DNA of 64,000 nucleotides from Ulota crispa (taxonomy: Eukaryota; Streptophyta; Bryopsida; Orthotrichales; Orthotrichaceae). The notes beneath the pieces were generated by a model. That model saw nothing but the letters and a program-made list of their open reading frames with translations. It searched no databases and was not told where the DNA came from. The DNA lies in NCBI GenBank assembly GCA_963920765.1, contig OY987245.1:1256727-1320726 (forward strand), read 5' to 3'. Position 1 is the first letter of the stretch, and each line of letters starts with the position of its first letter. The position numbers and the translations under genes were made by a program. This document shows positions 36,300 to 48,400 of the stretch, piece by piece.

Positions 36300-38970
36300 T
36301 TTTTAATAATGTATGTAAATAGATATTTATCGAGAATAGATGTAATATGACACAGAAACTAGGGCATAGATTGAGAAAAATTACTAACTCAATTTGACCT
36401 TGTAGTATTTCAAATTTCATATATCATTTTTGAATTTTGTGTAATAAGATTTTTTTTGCATATATCTTACAAATTAGAAGTCATTTCCACATATTTGTCA
36501 AGAAAAACTTGTTCAAAAATAATTCTACCTATTATTTGTTAGTCTTGAATGAGCATGCAAATGTCCATGACCCTTGGATTCTTTAAACACAATGTCCTAT
36601 CTAACTAGGCTCCTCAATATTAGAGGAGAAAACGAAGAATTTTAAAGGAATGCATGGCAAAATCACATGTTTGTTGTTTGATGTTGATTGTCAATTGTTG
36701 AAATCAATTTGTATGTTCCTACATGAATGAGATGTCAAATTTTTACAAAACAATCTAGATTTTTTTCAAACATGATAATCATAGCAAATTGCAATTTGTC
36801 AAACTTGATTTCTTTTTCAACTGGTCAGTTTGTTGAATGATTTGATGAGCAAGTAGGACAAATTATAATGCATCAAAAATGGATTGTTTGGATACCATGT
36901 GTTAAAGCTATTGAAATATAAAGATTTGTCACTAGAATGTTTAATATGCTAATACTACTTTGGTGATGATCCCATGTTTTTGATGTTAAGTGGACATGCA
37001 TTCTTAGTATGAGCTGCTTTTTGCTCAGGGCGTGCACTCCCCATTTTATTTAAGAACACGTGCAATCAAATGAAGGGTTATTTTAATTGCTTTGGTCCTA
37101 AATTTTTGACATGCTTTTAAAATAAATAAGGGTCATTGTAACGTGTATATGGTCTTTATAATTAACAAAGGATATTTTATATTGATGAGTTTTATATATT
37201 TTTAAATTCTACAATAGGGCTATTTTATTAGAAACAAAAATCCAAGAATATAATAAGGTAGGGTCCGGTATAGGTTTTAGTATAAAATGTATCTGTAGAA
37301 TCCAAAGCAAGTTTCCAATGCGCCCTATATGCCAGCTGTCCTAGGGTTTACAATGGATGGCGCTCTCTCTATACTACACGTGGCGGGACAAGGGGATTTA
37401 GGGTTTAGGGTTTAGGATTTAGGATTTAGGGTTTGGAGGATGAAATGAAAAGTTTGTAGTTCAGAATAATGGATGAAATATAGTTTCAAGATGGTTTAGG
37501 GTATTACTTGTCTTTGCAAGAGGCTTGGTAGGGATTCCTTATCTTGTTACTCTACAGCTCTGAAAGTTTTGTTGTTCGTCTAGTACATGTTTTTATAATG
37601 AAAGTAGGGACCCCTAAAATATCACAATTTATTTTTTATAATGAAGCATAGGGTTCATTTAATCTTAAGAATTTAGAAATTTACCTAAACATAGCCCTAT
37701 GAAAATACACAAAATTTACCTACATAGCCCCCCTTGAATAGGGCCTTGAACGCAGGGTACCCCTAAAAATTTGATATAGTGCACTCCCCGAGGCTTTTTG
37801 TTTGAGATTTTGAGATGTCACATTTAGATGAGTATTGCAAGTAGAATTAATTTCTTTAATTGAAATTGTTAACCTATGTAGTACAATTTTATTATTTTCA
37901 ATACCCCCACATGTCTCCTAGTAGCTATCAAGCTACTAGGTGTTTGTTGTACTAGATGTCTATTGGTTGCGAGATTGGTTGCAACCTATTGTAATCAATC
38001 TATCCAAAACCACTTCATGATTATGTATTTGTCACCCTTTCATGGCAATTTTCTTGAAATCAAATCTCCAATCAAACAAAGTTGTGTTCCTTCTTTTTTG
38101 TTATAAGTGAAACCTGGAGCAAGACCTAGAGTGGGGATAAGCTATTTTGCAAGTGTAAAATGGTGAGCCATGAGCATAAAGCAGGGATTTTTGTGCAGAT
38201 TTTTTTTTATTATTAAAAAATTCTAGAAGTCAAAAAAATAATTCAAACTTTGCAATTTTTTTTTCAAACTTTTTGCAAGAACATTGTTTAGTATTTCTGT
38301 AATTTTGGGACATCCTATGACCGTGGGCTTGCAGGACCTACGACCAAGTGTATTTCTGTATATATAAAATCAAGATTTATTTCCGAGGACCTATGACCAA
38401 TTAGATTTCTGCAAATAAAAATTATGAGTTTAGTCTAGTGAGTACATATTGAAGGTAAAAGAACATTCATACATTTAGTCTTTAACATGATGTAAATACT
38501 TATTGTATAGTAGAAAAGCTAGGAAACGGGCACACAACAATGAAGAATGAATGACAGCATGTATAAGCAAGGACAAAGTATCTTGAGAAATCCAAATAAT
38601 TTATAGATATGAGCCATGCTGCATCAACAAAAATAGACGGGCTCTTATAATGACAAGTTCACCAAAATTGGGCCCCAACTCAAATACCTATATGTAGGGC
38701 TAGAATCATAAGAAGTCGTTTGACCTCTGAAAAACTAAATGAAGGGGCATGCATGAAAATGTCGTGATCTGCATCTAATCCACAGAGTACTGTGAAAATA
38801 TAATATAGATGCTTACAATGCGTCCACTGCCTACGTTTTCCTAATGCACCACTTAGCATGTCCTTAAAATAAGGGCATGAACATTCAAGGAATGAACTAA
38901 TGGTGAGCATGTACTGTTCAACTTTGTTCTTGGACTTCAAATTGAGAGATATGATGCAGCCGAACCCAGG
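36300..38970. other. AT-rich intergenic DNA, with a telomere-like tract
   Basis: No gene is recognised. At 37396-37432 there is a short, imperfect (TTTAGGG)n run. Between 38320 and 38420, GGACCTA(C/T)GACCAA occurs twice. A 86-codon frame at 38680-38940 (minus) has no known motif. Confidence 0.45.
37396..37432 (+). repeat. Short interstitial telomere-like repeat (TTTAGGG)n
   Basis: Five head-to-tail units are present: three of TTTAGGG and two of TTTAGGA. TTTAGGG is the common plant telomere unit, but so short a run is also frequent in plant promoters and introns. Confidence 0.7.
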
Positions 38971-41900
38971 TTACGGGATGAGTGTAACTTTCTGAATTCC
39001 ACCTTTCACAAATTTAGCAGATGCACAGTTGTTGCACTGCTTGGTTGTTGGGCCCTGTAGACTTTGCTTGATTGATTTACCTAACCTACTTTTGGGGTAC
39101 TCATCAGGTAAGGCAGGTGCTGGAAAAGATGACAAATCAAACGCTGTGGAATTCTCCCCAAATAGGCGACAAGGAGAAATTTTAGTCTGTTGGGGCAGTT
39201 GAAAACCAACATATTCAAGTGCCAAAATTTCCTTGCAGCTCAAGTTTGTTCCACATTTCACAGGCCAAATGAGTGGGAGGTTTGGGCAAGAAACAACCCA
39301 TTTACATTTTGTATCTTTCACGCAGCGATGAATATTGTCATTGCAAAAGAAGAATTGCATAATGTCCACTTTGTCCTCCTTGTAATTAGTCATGCCACTT
39401 GTATATGTTGGCGCTGCTGTACTGGAACTATTCTACACAATTCGGGCTGTACATTTCTTCTTTGTATGAGCTTGTTGAGCAAAACAACATTTTGCAAAAT
39501 TCTAGAAATATGCCATTCATTGACATTACAGTCAGTCTCCATAACTTTGGTGACACGCGGCATGGACGGCTGATCATCAATAGGGTCAACAAGTCTGACT
39601 TCCACATCCATTTAGGTTTCAAGGATTGGCAATCCTTTAGGAATTGAGGTAAAAGTGGGCCCCCCACTTCTGGCACCGGTTCTTTTCATTCCAACACGAG
39701 GGCGAGAGAAGTTTACCTTGTCAGGTCGATGGGAGTCCAACTTTGAACCCAAAGGAATATCTGCCTTCCTTTTAAATGTACCAAACACTTCCTCACCTTC
39801 TAGATGAAGGCTCCTAGTGCAGAATTGCTGAGCATTAGATAAAAAGTTAACAACGACGGTGAGTTTCAAAGGTTCCCCGGTTGAACTGCCATTTGTCTCG
39901 TTACTTGCAATTTCAACTTTGCTTTGTCTGGTCCTCAACCTCCGTTATCTCCTTGCAGAAACTTGTGATACTGCACAACTTGCATAAATGCACAAATGAA
40001 GTCATCTACAGTAGCTGTGTACAAATTGTCTCCACAATCCCCCAATTGATGCTGCCACTTGCTATGCACTGACTCCGCCAAATTGCAAGCTGGCGTTTTA
40101 GCCAATTTGGCTTTGCTCAATTTCTATATTGAATAATTACCAAACAACACACTAGCATCAGTGTTAAAGAACATGAAGAGTCTTTATAATTCATTGGATT
40201 CTAGCACATGTGTGCACATTAGCCATGTGAAATTCATTGCGCAGAAATTAGCGTCATCAAAATGAGAGAATGATCCGCTGCTGATCCCCTTGTAGCCAAC
40301 AAGTGAGGCTTTGAATTCAAAGGCTACTCTAGGAGCTCTAGGGAGATTGACCAAAACAGAAATTTCTGATCTCCTTGACGCTTGCAACTGTAGTTTTGGA
40401 TCCAAAGGCTACAGCTGAAGCTTCAAGGAGATCACAAAATCAAAGGAACTGCATGATTTGCATACAAAATCGGACAATTTTTTCAAACATAACTACGAAT
40501 TCGATGTGCGCAATGCAGGAATCCTAAACCAAATATTACAATGTCAATGAAACTTACCAAATCCATGAACCCTCCTCATTGTCTACAACAAAAGTGCCAG
40601 AATGCCAACTAGAGCTCCAAGCGAGGCAGGGAGACAGGATTTGCAGCTCTAGAAGAGTGCCACCACGCACAAATGGCAAGATACCTAGTCTCAGCTTCAG
40701 GTATGGATGTTGAATTCTTGTATTGCTTACATAATTGCTTGTGTTGATGTTGCAAGTCTGCACGAATGTCAGCTTTAGTGTGTTTCTCTAAAAATTGTGC
40801 CCAATGGAAAAGATAAGTACGTTGTCAATCCACCATAGGCACAGATGCATCACCTGTGCCATACACTTGGCAAACAACATTCTAGTTAGCCTACACACTG
40901 GCAGCCATGAAACCTTTAAAGTTAGGGACATTGATGCCATTCCGCTCACAAATTGCATTCAAGTTCTTCCATAAAATCATCTGCGCAGCAGCATCCTTAG
41001 ATTGCATATTGCAAACTGCAATGGTTATCACTCGGCAGAACACTAAATCATACACGTGGCAAGCCATTGTCGTCTACTCCTTCATGCGTGTTACATGGTC
41101 GAACATCATCCAAGAATCTTGAAGGTCTCCACCATGTTGCATACGTCAAACTAAATCCACCCCACTTCCAAGACCCACCTTGGACATCTTGAAGACAAAC
41201 ACCTTCACCCCATCCACTCCTTGACCGAGAAAAATGTTGTCCTGAAAGAATGCCCAGTGGGTGCAGCCTCTCAATTTTGTAATATTGTCCATGACACCAA
41301 ACTTTTGAAAATCACAAAATGTAGCTACTTTGTTTCTCACGTTAGGAGATGACATGGATCTACATTTCTCTAGAACTAGACGCAGCTCTTGAATGTTGAA
41401 ATTGTTGGACTGGATCCCATCTGGTCGAAGAAGGATCTTCCCTAGAAGCTCCTTTGTAGCTTCTAGAACTATTGCGGAAGTCTTTGCAAAAGGGGACCTC
41501 TCCACTTGCTTTTGGAGCAATGACAACGTCCGTGCTGCCATGTCACGCTCCACACCTAATTTAATAGGATGGATATGGGTGTCTAAGTGAACACAAGCTA
41601 AAGTTTGTTGCTGTTTAGCAAACACATAGTACACTCAAGCACTACAGGCTGCCACACAAATAGGGACAGACTTACACATCTTACACACTATTATGGAACC
41701 AAAAGGAGTCAAAGCCCCAACAGAGAAGGACAAGGCTATTGAACCTTCCTACTCTATCTTGTTCACATTTGTTGAACGGTGCATACAATCTAAATAAGGA
41801 CAATTTTCATATGAACACCTCAAATGACCTACACACACGGATGTTCTAAAATTTAAGCCCAACATGTTACAAATATTCAAAGTGATTGTCTTGGTCCAAG

Positions 41901-42579
41901 CATGACCATCGTGTCATTTATCCATGCCTTGCATCCTCCCAGCTGAAGATTGCAAAGTATTTTGTAACAATATTGGGAGCTCAAAGATGATGTCTCCATT
42001 GAAGGCTAAGGGAAAGTATTTAACCTTGACTACTAGAATAATGTTATAGTCTAGACTCTTAAAAATGCTCCTTGAGCCTTTTGAAGCCGGAATTTCCTTG
42101 AGCAAAACAATAGCACTTAGGGTATGGAAGGGCATTGACAATGGATCATTATCAAAGCCATAGTTCTCAGATCTGACAGGCTCCTCCCGCATTGAGCTTT
42201 GCAATGACTGACCAATAGGTGGGGCAACAACAAGGGAGTTTGCATCTAAATCATCACTCAATACATGCACAACCTTGTGACTTGCCTCAATTTTCACTAT
42301 AGTTAGGACATGAGTATCTATAGATGCAACAACTAGAGTTGCTAGAAGTACTGGCGGAAGAAGATCAACTATAACAGTACTGACTGCACCAAAGACTCTA
42401 TAGCGTCCGGGAGGAAGTGACCATTGCTTCATTGTACTGCTTGTATCTAGAAGCCGATCAACAAAATACGACAAAATGCCGGTTGAGGCATCGCGCACCT
42501 CCTCATCAATATGCAAAGACTTTGTCGTCAGTGAAAAGAACTGAGGCAATCTACACGCGGAAACTCTAGAAAACAACAA
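38971..42579 (-). pseudogene. Degraded MULE-like transposase gene
   Basis: One reading frame runs from 42579 to about 40560, broken by scattered stops, and coding-like segments continue to 38971 in other frames. The first part (42579-41914, 221 codons) is unrecognised. Next comes a Cys/His-rich segment (CVGHLRCSYENCPYLDC near 41800; VCKMCKSVPICVAAC near 41665). YYVFAKQQQTLACVHLD and AIVLEATKELLGKILL follow. The core (VYDLVFCRVITIAVCNMQ near 41010, GFMAAS, QRTYLFHW near 40810, then HTKADIRADLQHQH, AWWHSS and LAFWHF) has the order of the MULE transposase domain before its C/H motif. ACNLAESVHSKWQHQ (39935-40120) belongs to the same protein type. The acidic residue I expect in GFMA(D)S is Ala here and the Cys of the CxFHW-type motif is Tyr, so it is inactive. 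The family placement rests on motif pattern only. Confidence 0.7.
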
Positions 42580-42979
42580 TTCTCTACCGAGAAAAGTATT
42601 GGAACATCAAATGCATGGTGATAAACAATAGCCATTTGAACAATTTGTTCACAATGGAGAGGGTCGCCCATCTATGCAAAACTAGAACTTCTTACAAATG
42701 TTACAATAAAATTGGACAGAAAGATACAGCAGAACATGGAACTTGTTCACAAGAAAAGTGTTTAGCATTGTGGATTGAGAGGCATAAGTAAGGAATAAAT
42801 CGGGAAGGTTTGCCAATCGCAAAATGGACCAAAAATTGGTCGAGGAGTTAAAAAATTAATGCAGCCCTACATACAAGACAATGGTATTGCAATTAAAATT
42901 ATATCTATGACGCCGATGGCTGCTGACAACTTTATTGTCCTATGCACTATTGATGTATGAAACGGCACTATTGTCCATG

Positions 42980-43640
42980 CATTCACTCACATTTTTGTCA
43001 CTTGGCCTCTATCAAATATTTATGAAGTCTGGAACTGGGGATTTAGATCTCACTTTTGGACGACGGCTACATAATTGCAAATTCAAATTTGTTCATAGAG
43101 TTAGTAGGGGTCCAGCTTAGTCTCCTCAGTGAATGTAGACATCATATATGGATAGCACATCATTTCACATTGTGGAACTTTGCTAGTCAACTTTTTCCAA
43201 AGGGAGTATCTGTTAATCATGACCGGAGAGAAGATGTCAAAGATGAAGTCCTGCCTCTTGTTTTCAAGTGTGAAGGACTTGCAAAAGGCAAAGCTACATT
43301 GCAAGTTCTTTTTGGCAAACACAATGACTGATGAACTATCAATGCGCACTTTAGTTCTAGATGGTGGCAAGGACGATAGCAATGATGTCCAGCTAGAAAA
43401 ACAATGTAGAAGGCGGAGGTTGCGCTGAGTGATTGAGATTGACAAAAGCCATTGTAATGACAACAGCTCCTCTAGAGTTTACAACATTGAGATGGTTGAA
43501 GACAACTCCAGTAGCCAAGTGAGTGCAAGTTTCAAAACATAGTTGTGCATGACATAGTTTGTGGATATCCAATTGAAAGAACTGTATTATGATTGAATGC
43601 AATGAATGGGTGGAGGAGCTTGAAGTTGGCAAAAGAGGTT
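42980..43640 (-). pseudogene. Possible 5' exon remnant of the MULE-like gene
   Basis: Minus-strand frames at 43101-43463 (120 codons) and 43393-43632 (79 codons) continue the transcription direction of the degraded transposase, but neither has a motif I know. They may be N-terminal or leader exons or simply chance frames. Confidence 0.25.
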
Positions 43641-45404
43641 TTAGCTTTCAAAGAAGTTGTAATACATTTGAAGAAAACTTAATTTATATGACGTTCTTTT
43701 TGCATCTTATTGGTATCCAAGATTCTGGCATTTGGTAGTGCAAAAGTGTACACACTTCCTTATACATGTTGACAGTCTTAGCTCAAGGCTATCCAATTGT
43801 TCTTAAACGATCTTCAAAAGGTCTAGATCTAGAGAATGACGTGAATAAGGAACTACATGTGCTAAACGCTCGGATTGTAACACTAGTGCATGATGAGCTC
43901 AATTTAGTAAATCCAATAATATTAGCAAGGATTAACATGCACAACCCACATTCTCTCTTGCAACAACTACTAATGTTTCCTTTGTTGAATTGTCATCAAC
44001 CTCAGAACCCTTGTGCAATTGCGTCGCCAAAGCGGCCCCACCTTTGGTGCACTAGCAATTGCAATGTCTTGGTCCCGCCTGTCACGTACCCCTCAGCCCT
44101 TGCCACTGCACCTAGACCTTTGCTGGCAACTCTTGAGCCCTAGCCGCTGCTCTAGAACCCTACTTCCTAGGGCTATGGAGCATCGCTATCGCTGCAGCAC
44201 CTCGACCTTGCCACCATTGCACTGAGTACCTCCCCGCTGCACAAAAATCCTAGCTCTCTCCCTCTCGCTGCAACACCACAACTCTACTTCTTCTCCCTCT
44301 CACCGCTGTACCGCAACAAGCCTTTTGTTGCGCTGATTGGCCTTTGCCTGCGCACCAAAACCCTCAGTCTCTCTTTCTCACATGCTCCATGCGCTAGAGT
44401 TTGTTTTCTCGCAACAATTTGATGTGTGCAATACTCCAGCACTTAGAAATCCGTTTGTTGGAGTTGGTAGATACGCGCTATCCAAACCCTAGTTTGTTGT
44501 TGTAATGCCTCGCCAAGGATGCATGAGCATGCCTGTTGATGCAACATTGCACTTGCTGCAAGGAAGAATTCTAGCAATCACTTGTACTTCACTACGCCTT
44601 CAGTTGTTATCTCAAAATCTACGTCTATGTTGCGAGGGAGTTGCACTTACTTGATCTCCCGATCCGCCGTGGAAGTTCCAAACTTACTCTTGCAGTTGTT
44701 GGAGTTGCGAGGCATCGGAGTGCTTTCCCTTCATGTAATACGCGCACAATGTACTTGCTATTTCCGCATACATTTTGATTGCACGTTGAATGTAAGTTCT
44801 GTGCGTCTCTTGATGCTTAAGCGGCCATTTGAAGTGATGACATGTTTGGTTATTCTTCTTAGAACAAACAAAACCAGTAGAAGATCATAAGTTTATTGGA
44901 GCTCCTTTGCTATAAGCATGTACCCTTTGGCTCCAAAAGCTTCATTCCTTTTGCGGAGGAGCTCAAATGATGTTGCCTCAGAGTCGTGTGCTTACCAAAA
45001 AACTCTACTACCGTCGGAATTTGAATAGCTGTCTAGAGGTGCCACTAATGAATACGTTTATGGGGCTTTCACTATAAAGTTTTGCCATTTTTAAGTTAAG
45101 TAAGGAATTTGATGTATCATTAGTCATGTTGGAGTTTTTGCCATCCCTGCCTTGCTCTTGGTTTCAACATGAGCATCACCATCATCAGTTCTTTAGTCAC
45201 GTTTTATGCAGCAATGCAATGGTTACTCAGATACAAATGGTGAATTCATGAAGTTGATCTAACAGAAATGTAGTTCATTTTACTGCTGTGGAATATGGTC
45301 CTTTACATTTTGCTTGCAACAGAGTTCTGGTATTGCAACTGAGTTTCAAATCATGTCCTTATTGTCTGTGCTTATCAAACATGTTCATATGTGTGGGTTG
45401 GCAG
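43641..45404. other. Spacer between two divergent element genes, CT-rich leader-like
   Basis: Between 44040 and 44560 the sequence is C/T-rich with many CTCTC and AACCCTA motifs, resembling a transcript leader. A short plus-strand frame beginning at 44505 (MPRQGCMSMPV...) and one at 44582-44890 have no recognisable family. The position suggests a shared promoter region for the leftward and rightward genes. Confidence 0.35.
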
Positions 45405-48400
45405 GTATTACCTGCTGCTGCAATGGAGCAACTTCTAGCACCGATAGGGGTATAGGAGCCGCGACAGCAATCTACATTACAGCCTGCAGCTTTTGGTTCA
45501 CATGGTCAGCCTGAAGCAATAGAGGATTAGACCATGGTAGATGAATACTGCTTGCAGCAGCAGCATGTGAACATTGTCGTCGCCATTGACAAGATGAGAA
45601 TTGAACCAAAAGCTTTGTCAAGGTTCAACATTCCCCTTTGCAGGATGATCACCCTTTCATTAGTTAGGCCGACCCTCTCTGCGGATGTAACAAAGATTGA
45701 ACATTTCTTTGCTCATGGCTATCGCATAGGAAATTGTTGTTTTTATGTCTCCATTACATATGAGAATGATCTTGAAAAGCATTACACTCTTGAAGATTTA
45801 GAGAATTGGGGACCCCGCTAGATAGCCAGGAGTGACGAGTTTGAGGAGTTCCTTGCATCAAAACCAGACTTGGAGTACCTAGCTTGGCAAATGTTCTACA
45901 TTTGTGATGGCAATCATTGCCATCAGCCTTGGATAGCCTACATCAAGAGGCACCATTCTAAAGATTTAGCGTGGCACTACTCAGTGGATACAAGTTGCCT
46001 TGATACTTGTGGGAAGACCGGCCTACTTATGAACTGCATGCACGATGTGAAATTGGTGCGTAAGCCTTTATACTTCACCCTAGTCTTTGCAGTTTGTGTT
46101 TGCCAAAGTCCAAGGTTCTAGACTTAAGGGGTTAGTGACTAATGAAAAATTGACTATTTATATGCAAAGGCAATGAGACATCGTTCATAAAGAATAACAT
46201 GGTGGACACGCTGCATCATGTGCAAGCATTTGGACTGCAGTTGCTGGAAAGTTTGAGACCGAGCTTGACAATGACAGAGTATGCAAAATGTATCAACAAC
46301 CCCAACCAAGAGAAGACTTGGTACTCCTTAGCTACCGATGTGTTCATCAACGTCGAGTTCAGGGTGCATGAATCCCAAACTTCACTCTATATTCATCTGA
46401 AAATATTATATGAATTCTGATATTAATTTGCATATAGTGAAATGCAGCATGACATTGCAGATGCCTTTGATTAGGCATCACAATTATACTGGATTGATAA
46501 TACAATCAAGGAGAAAACTCAGCATAGCGCAATGCTGGTAATGCAAGATGCGTTGGCCACAAAACACGGAAACTTGAAAGGGTTGTTCAGTAAGTAAATG
46601 GCATTGGTAAATTTGAGCTTGGAGGACTACTTCTTACAAGAGGTATTTTCATTGGAAACTCTCGCATGATGCAATATTGTTCATTCAAGTAGCTACTTTA
46701 GAAAATTTAGCATTGATTATATGATTGCAGCTTGAAATTCCCATTAATACTGCCACGCATCAACCATGGTGTATTTGGGGTTGGGGTGCGCAATGGGCTA
46801 GGGTGCAAGCCTCTTGGCGCTTGCATCCAAGCCGTTGGACCCAAAGGCTCGGGTGCGAGCGCCAAGGAGCTTGCACCCTAGCCCATTGCGCATCCCAAAC
46901 ACGCGCGTGGGTGGCAGTCCAAGCGCGCTTAAGGTGCACGTTGTGGCCTAGGTATGAGCGCCAAGGGGCTTGCACTCTAGCGCATTGCGCACCCCAAATG
47001 TACGCGCGGGTGGCACTGCGAACGCGCTTAAGGTGTGTACTATGGCGCGAGTGCGAGCCCCTTGGCGCTCGCACCTGAACCTTTGGATTTGAAGGCTTGG
47101 GTGCAAGCGCTAAAGGGCTTTCACTTGAGCCACAACGATTACGCGCTGTGCACGAGCTGCGCTTCATGCGCGCACATAGAGCTTGCGTTTGGCGCCAAGG
47201 GAGCTCTCACCCTTGGCGCTATGTGCACGTGCTATGCGGGCGCGGATGGCGCGGATGGCGCAGCGCGTGCGCATTGCGCTAAGGGTGAGAGTTCCCTTGG
47301 CACTTGCATGTCAGGCGCAATGCGTCTCCAAAGTTGTGCGCACGTTGCGGTTATCTTGTTTGCGCACAGCGAAAGCGTGTTGCGCCTCCTTTTTGCGCCC
47401 GCTGAGGTGGTATGACGCGCTTCCGCTATGCATGCGCACAATGTGGGAAGCACATTGCGCCTTGCATTCTAGGCCATTGCTTCTAGCATTAGTACTGCAG
47501 GTCCTAGATGGCTTGTTTTTGCTACTGTTGCTGTTAGAGAATACTTGGAAGCTTTTGGGTAAGCTGAGGACTCTTTGTCCTTTCTATGCATTTCATCAGC
47601 TAACTTTAGTTTTTTGGTGCTTATCTCGCTGGTTACAAAGCACTGGAGCACATGCAACATATCCAAGATTTAGATGACCGTGGAGAAACTTCAATTGGTG
47701 GCCACGGCTCATGCAGTGCCTCAGCATAAGCTGGTTTGGCTTTGCTAGTGGAATGCTAGTGACTAGTCCTAGAAGGCTTACCGTTTCCTTGCAAAACTGG
47801 TCATAGAAACCGACTTGAAAAGCTGTCTCAACAAGGCCTGCTTTTATGCTGGGGTGTGTATTATATCTTATGATTCCTTTAATGACTAGTTACTTGCCTT
47901 TGTTATTTTGATCAATCATTTTTGTTTTGCATTACATGTTCTTGTTATTATGTTTTTAATGATTGATTGTCTCTTTTCTTGCAGTTGGAGGACTTGTTCA
48001 TGGACTTGCATTTTGTGGTCATGGAGAAGGACCGGATTGTTTTGAGGAATCAAATGGTTCTAAACCTTTGAGTATCCCTGAGTATGTGACTCTTTGGCGG
48101 TTGAAGTTATGGGATATTAGGTTTGTTTTTTTTTTCAAGGGAAGTAACCCTTACACATGTTTGAAGCCTTTTGAGCAGCAATTGGGTATTGATCTAGCTG
48201 TGGAACGAATTTTGTTCAAGTTTGTTTCTTTTGCCATTCAATTTCATGACTTCCCATGTTTGGCATTGAATGGGTTATGATGATTTCCAACAAACTCTAA
48301 TTTCTATGAGAATTCATGATGCAAGTACTACAAGTATGTGCTTTTGGCGATGGGTTTCATTACAAAGTCTCAATTATTGGTGATTTTTAAAACCTAGGTT

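Noticed and set aside
46725-47677. Arg/Ala/Cys-rich frames of 117-164 codons
   Set aside because: Open only because of the GC-rich repeat composition; open in many frames on both strands.
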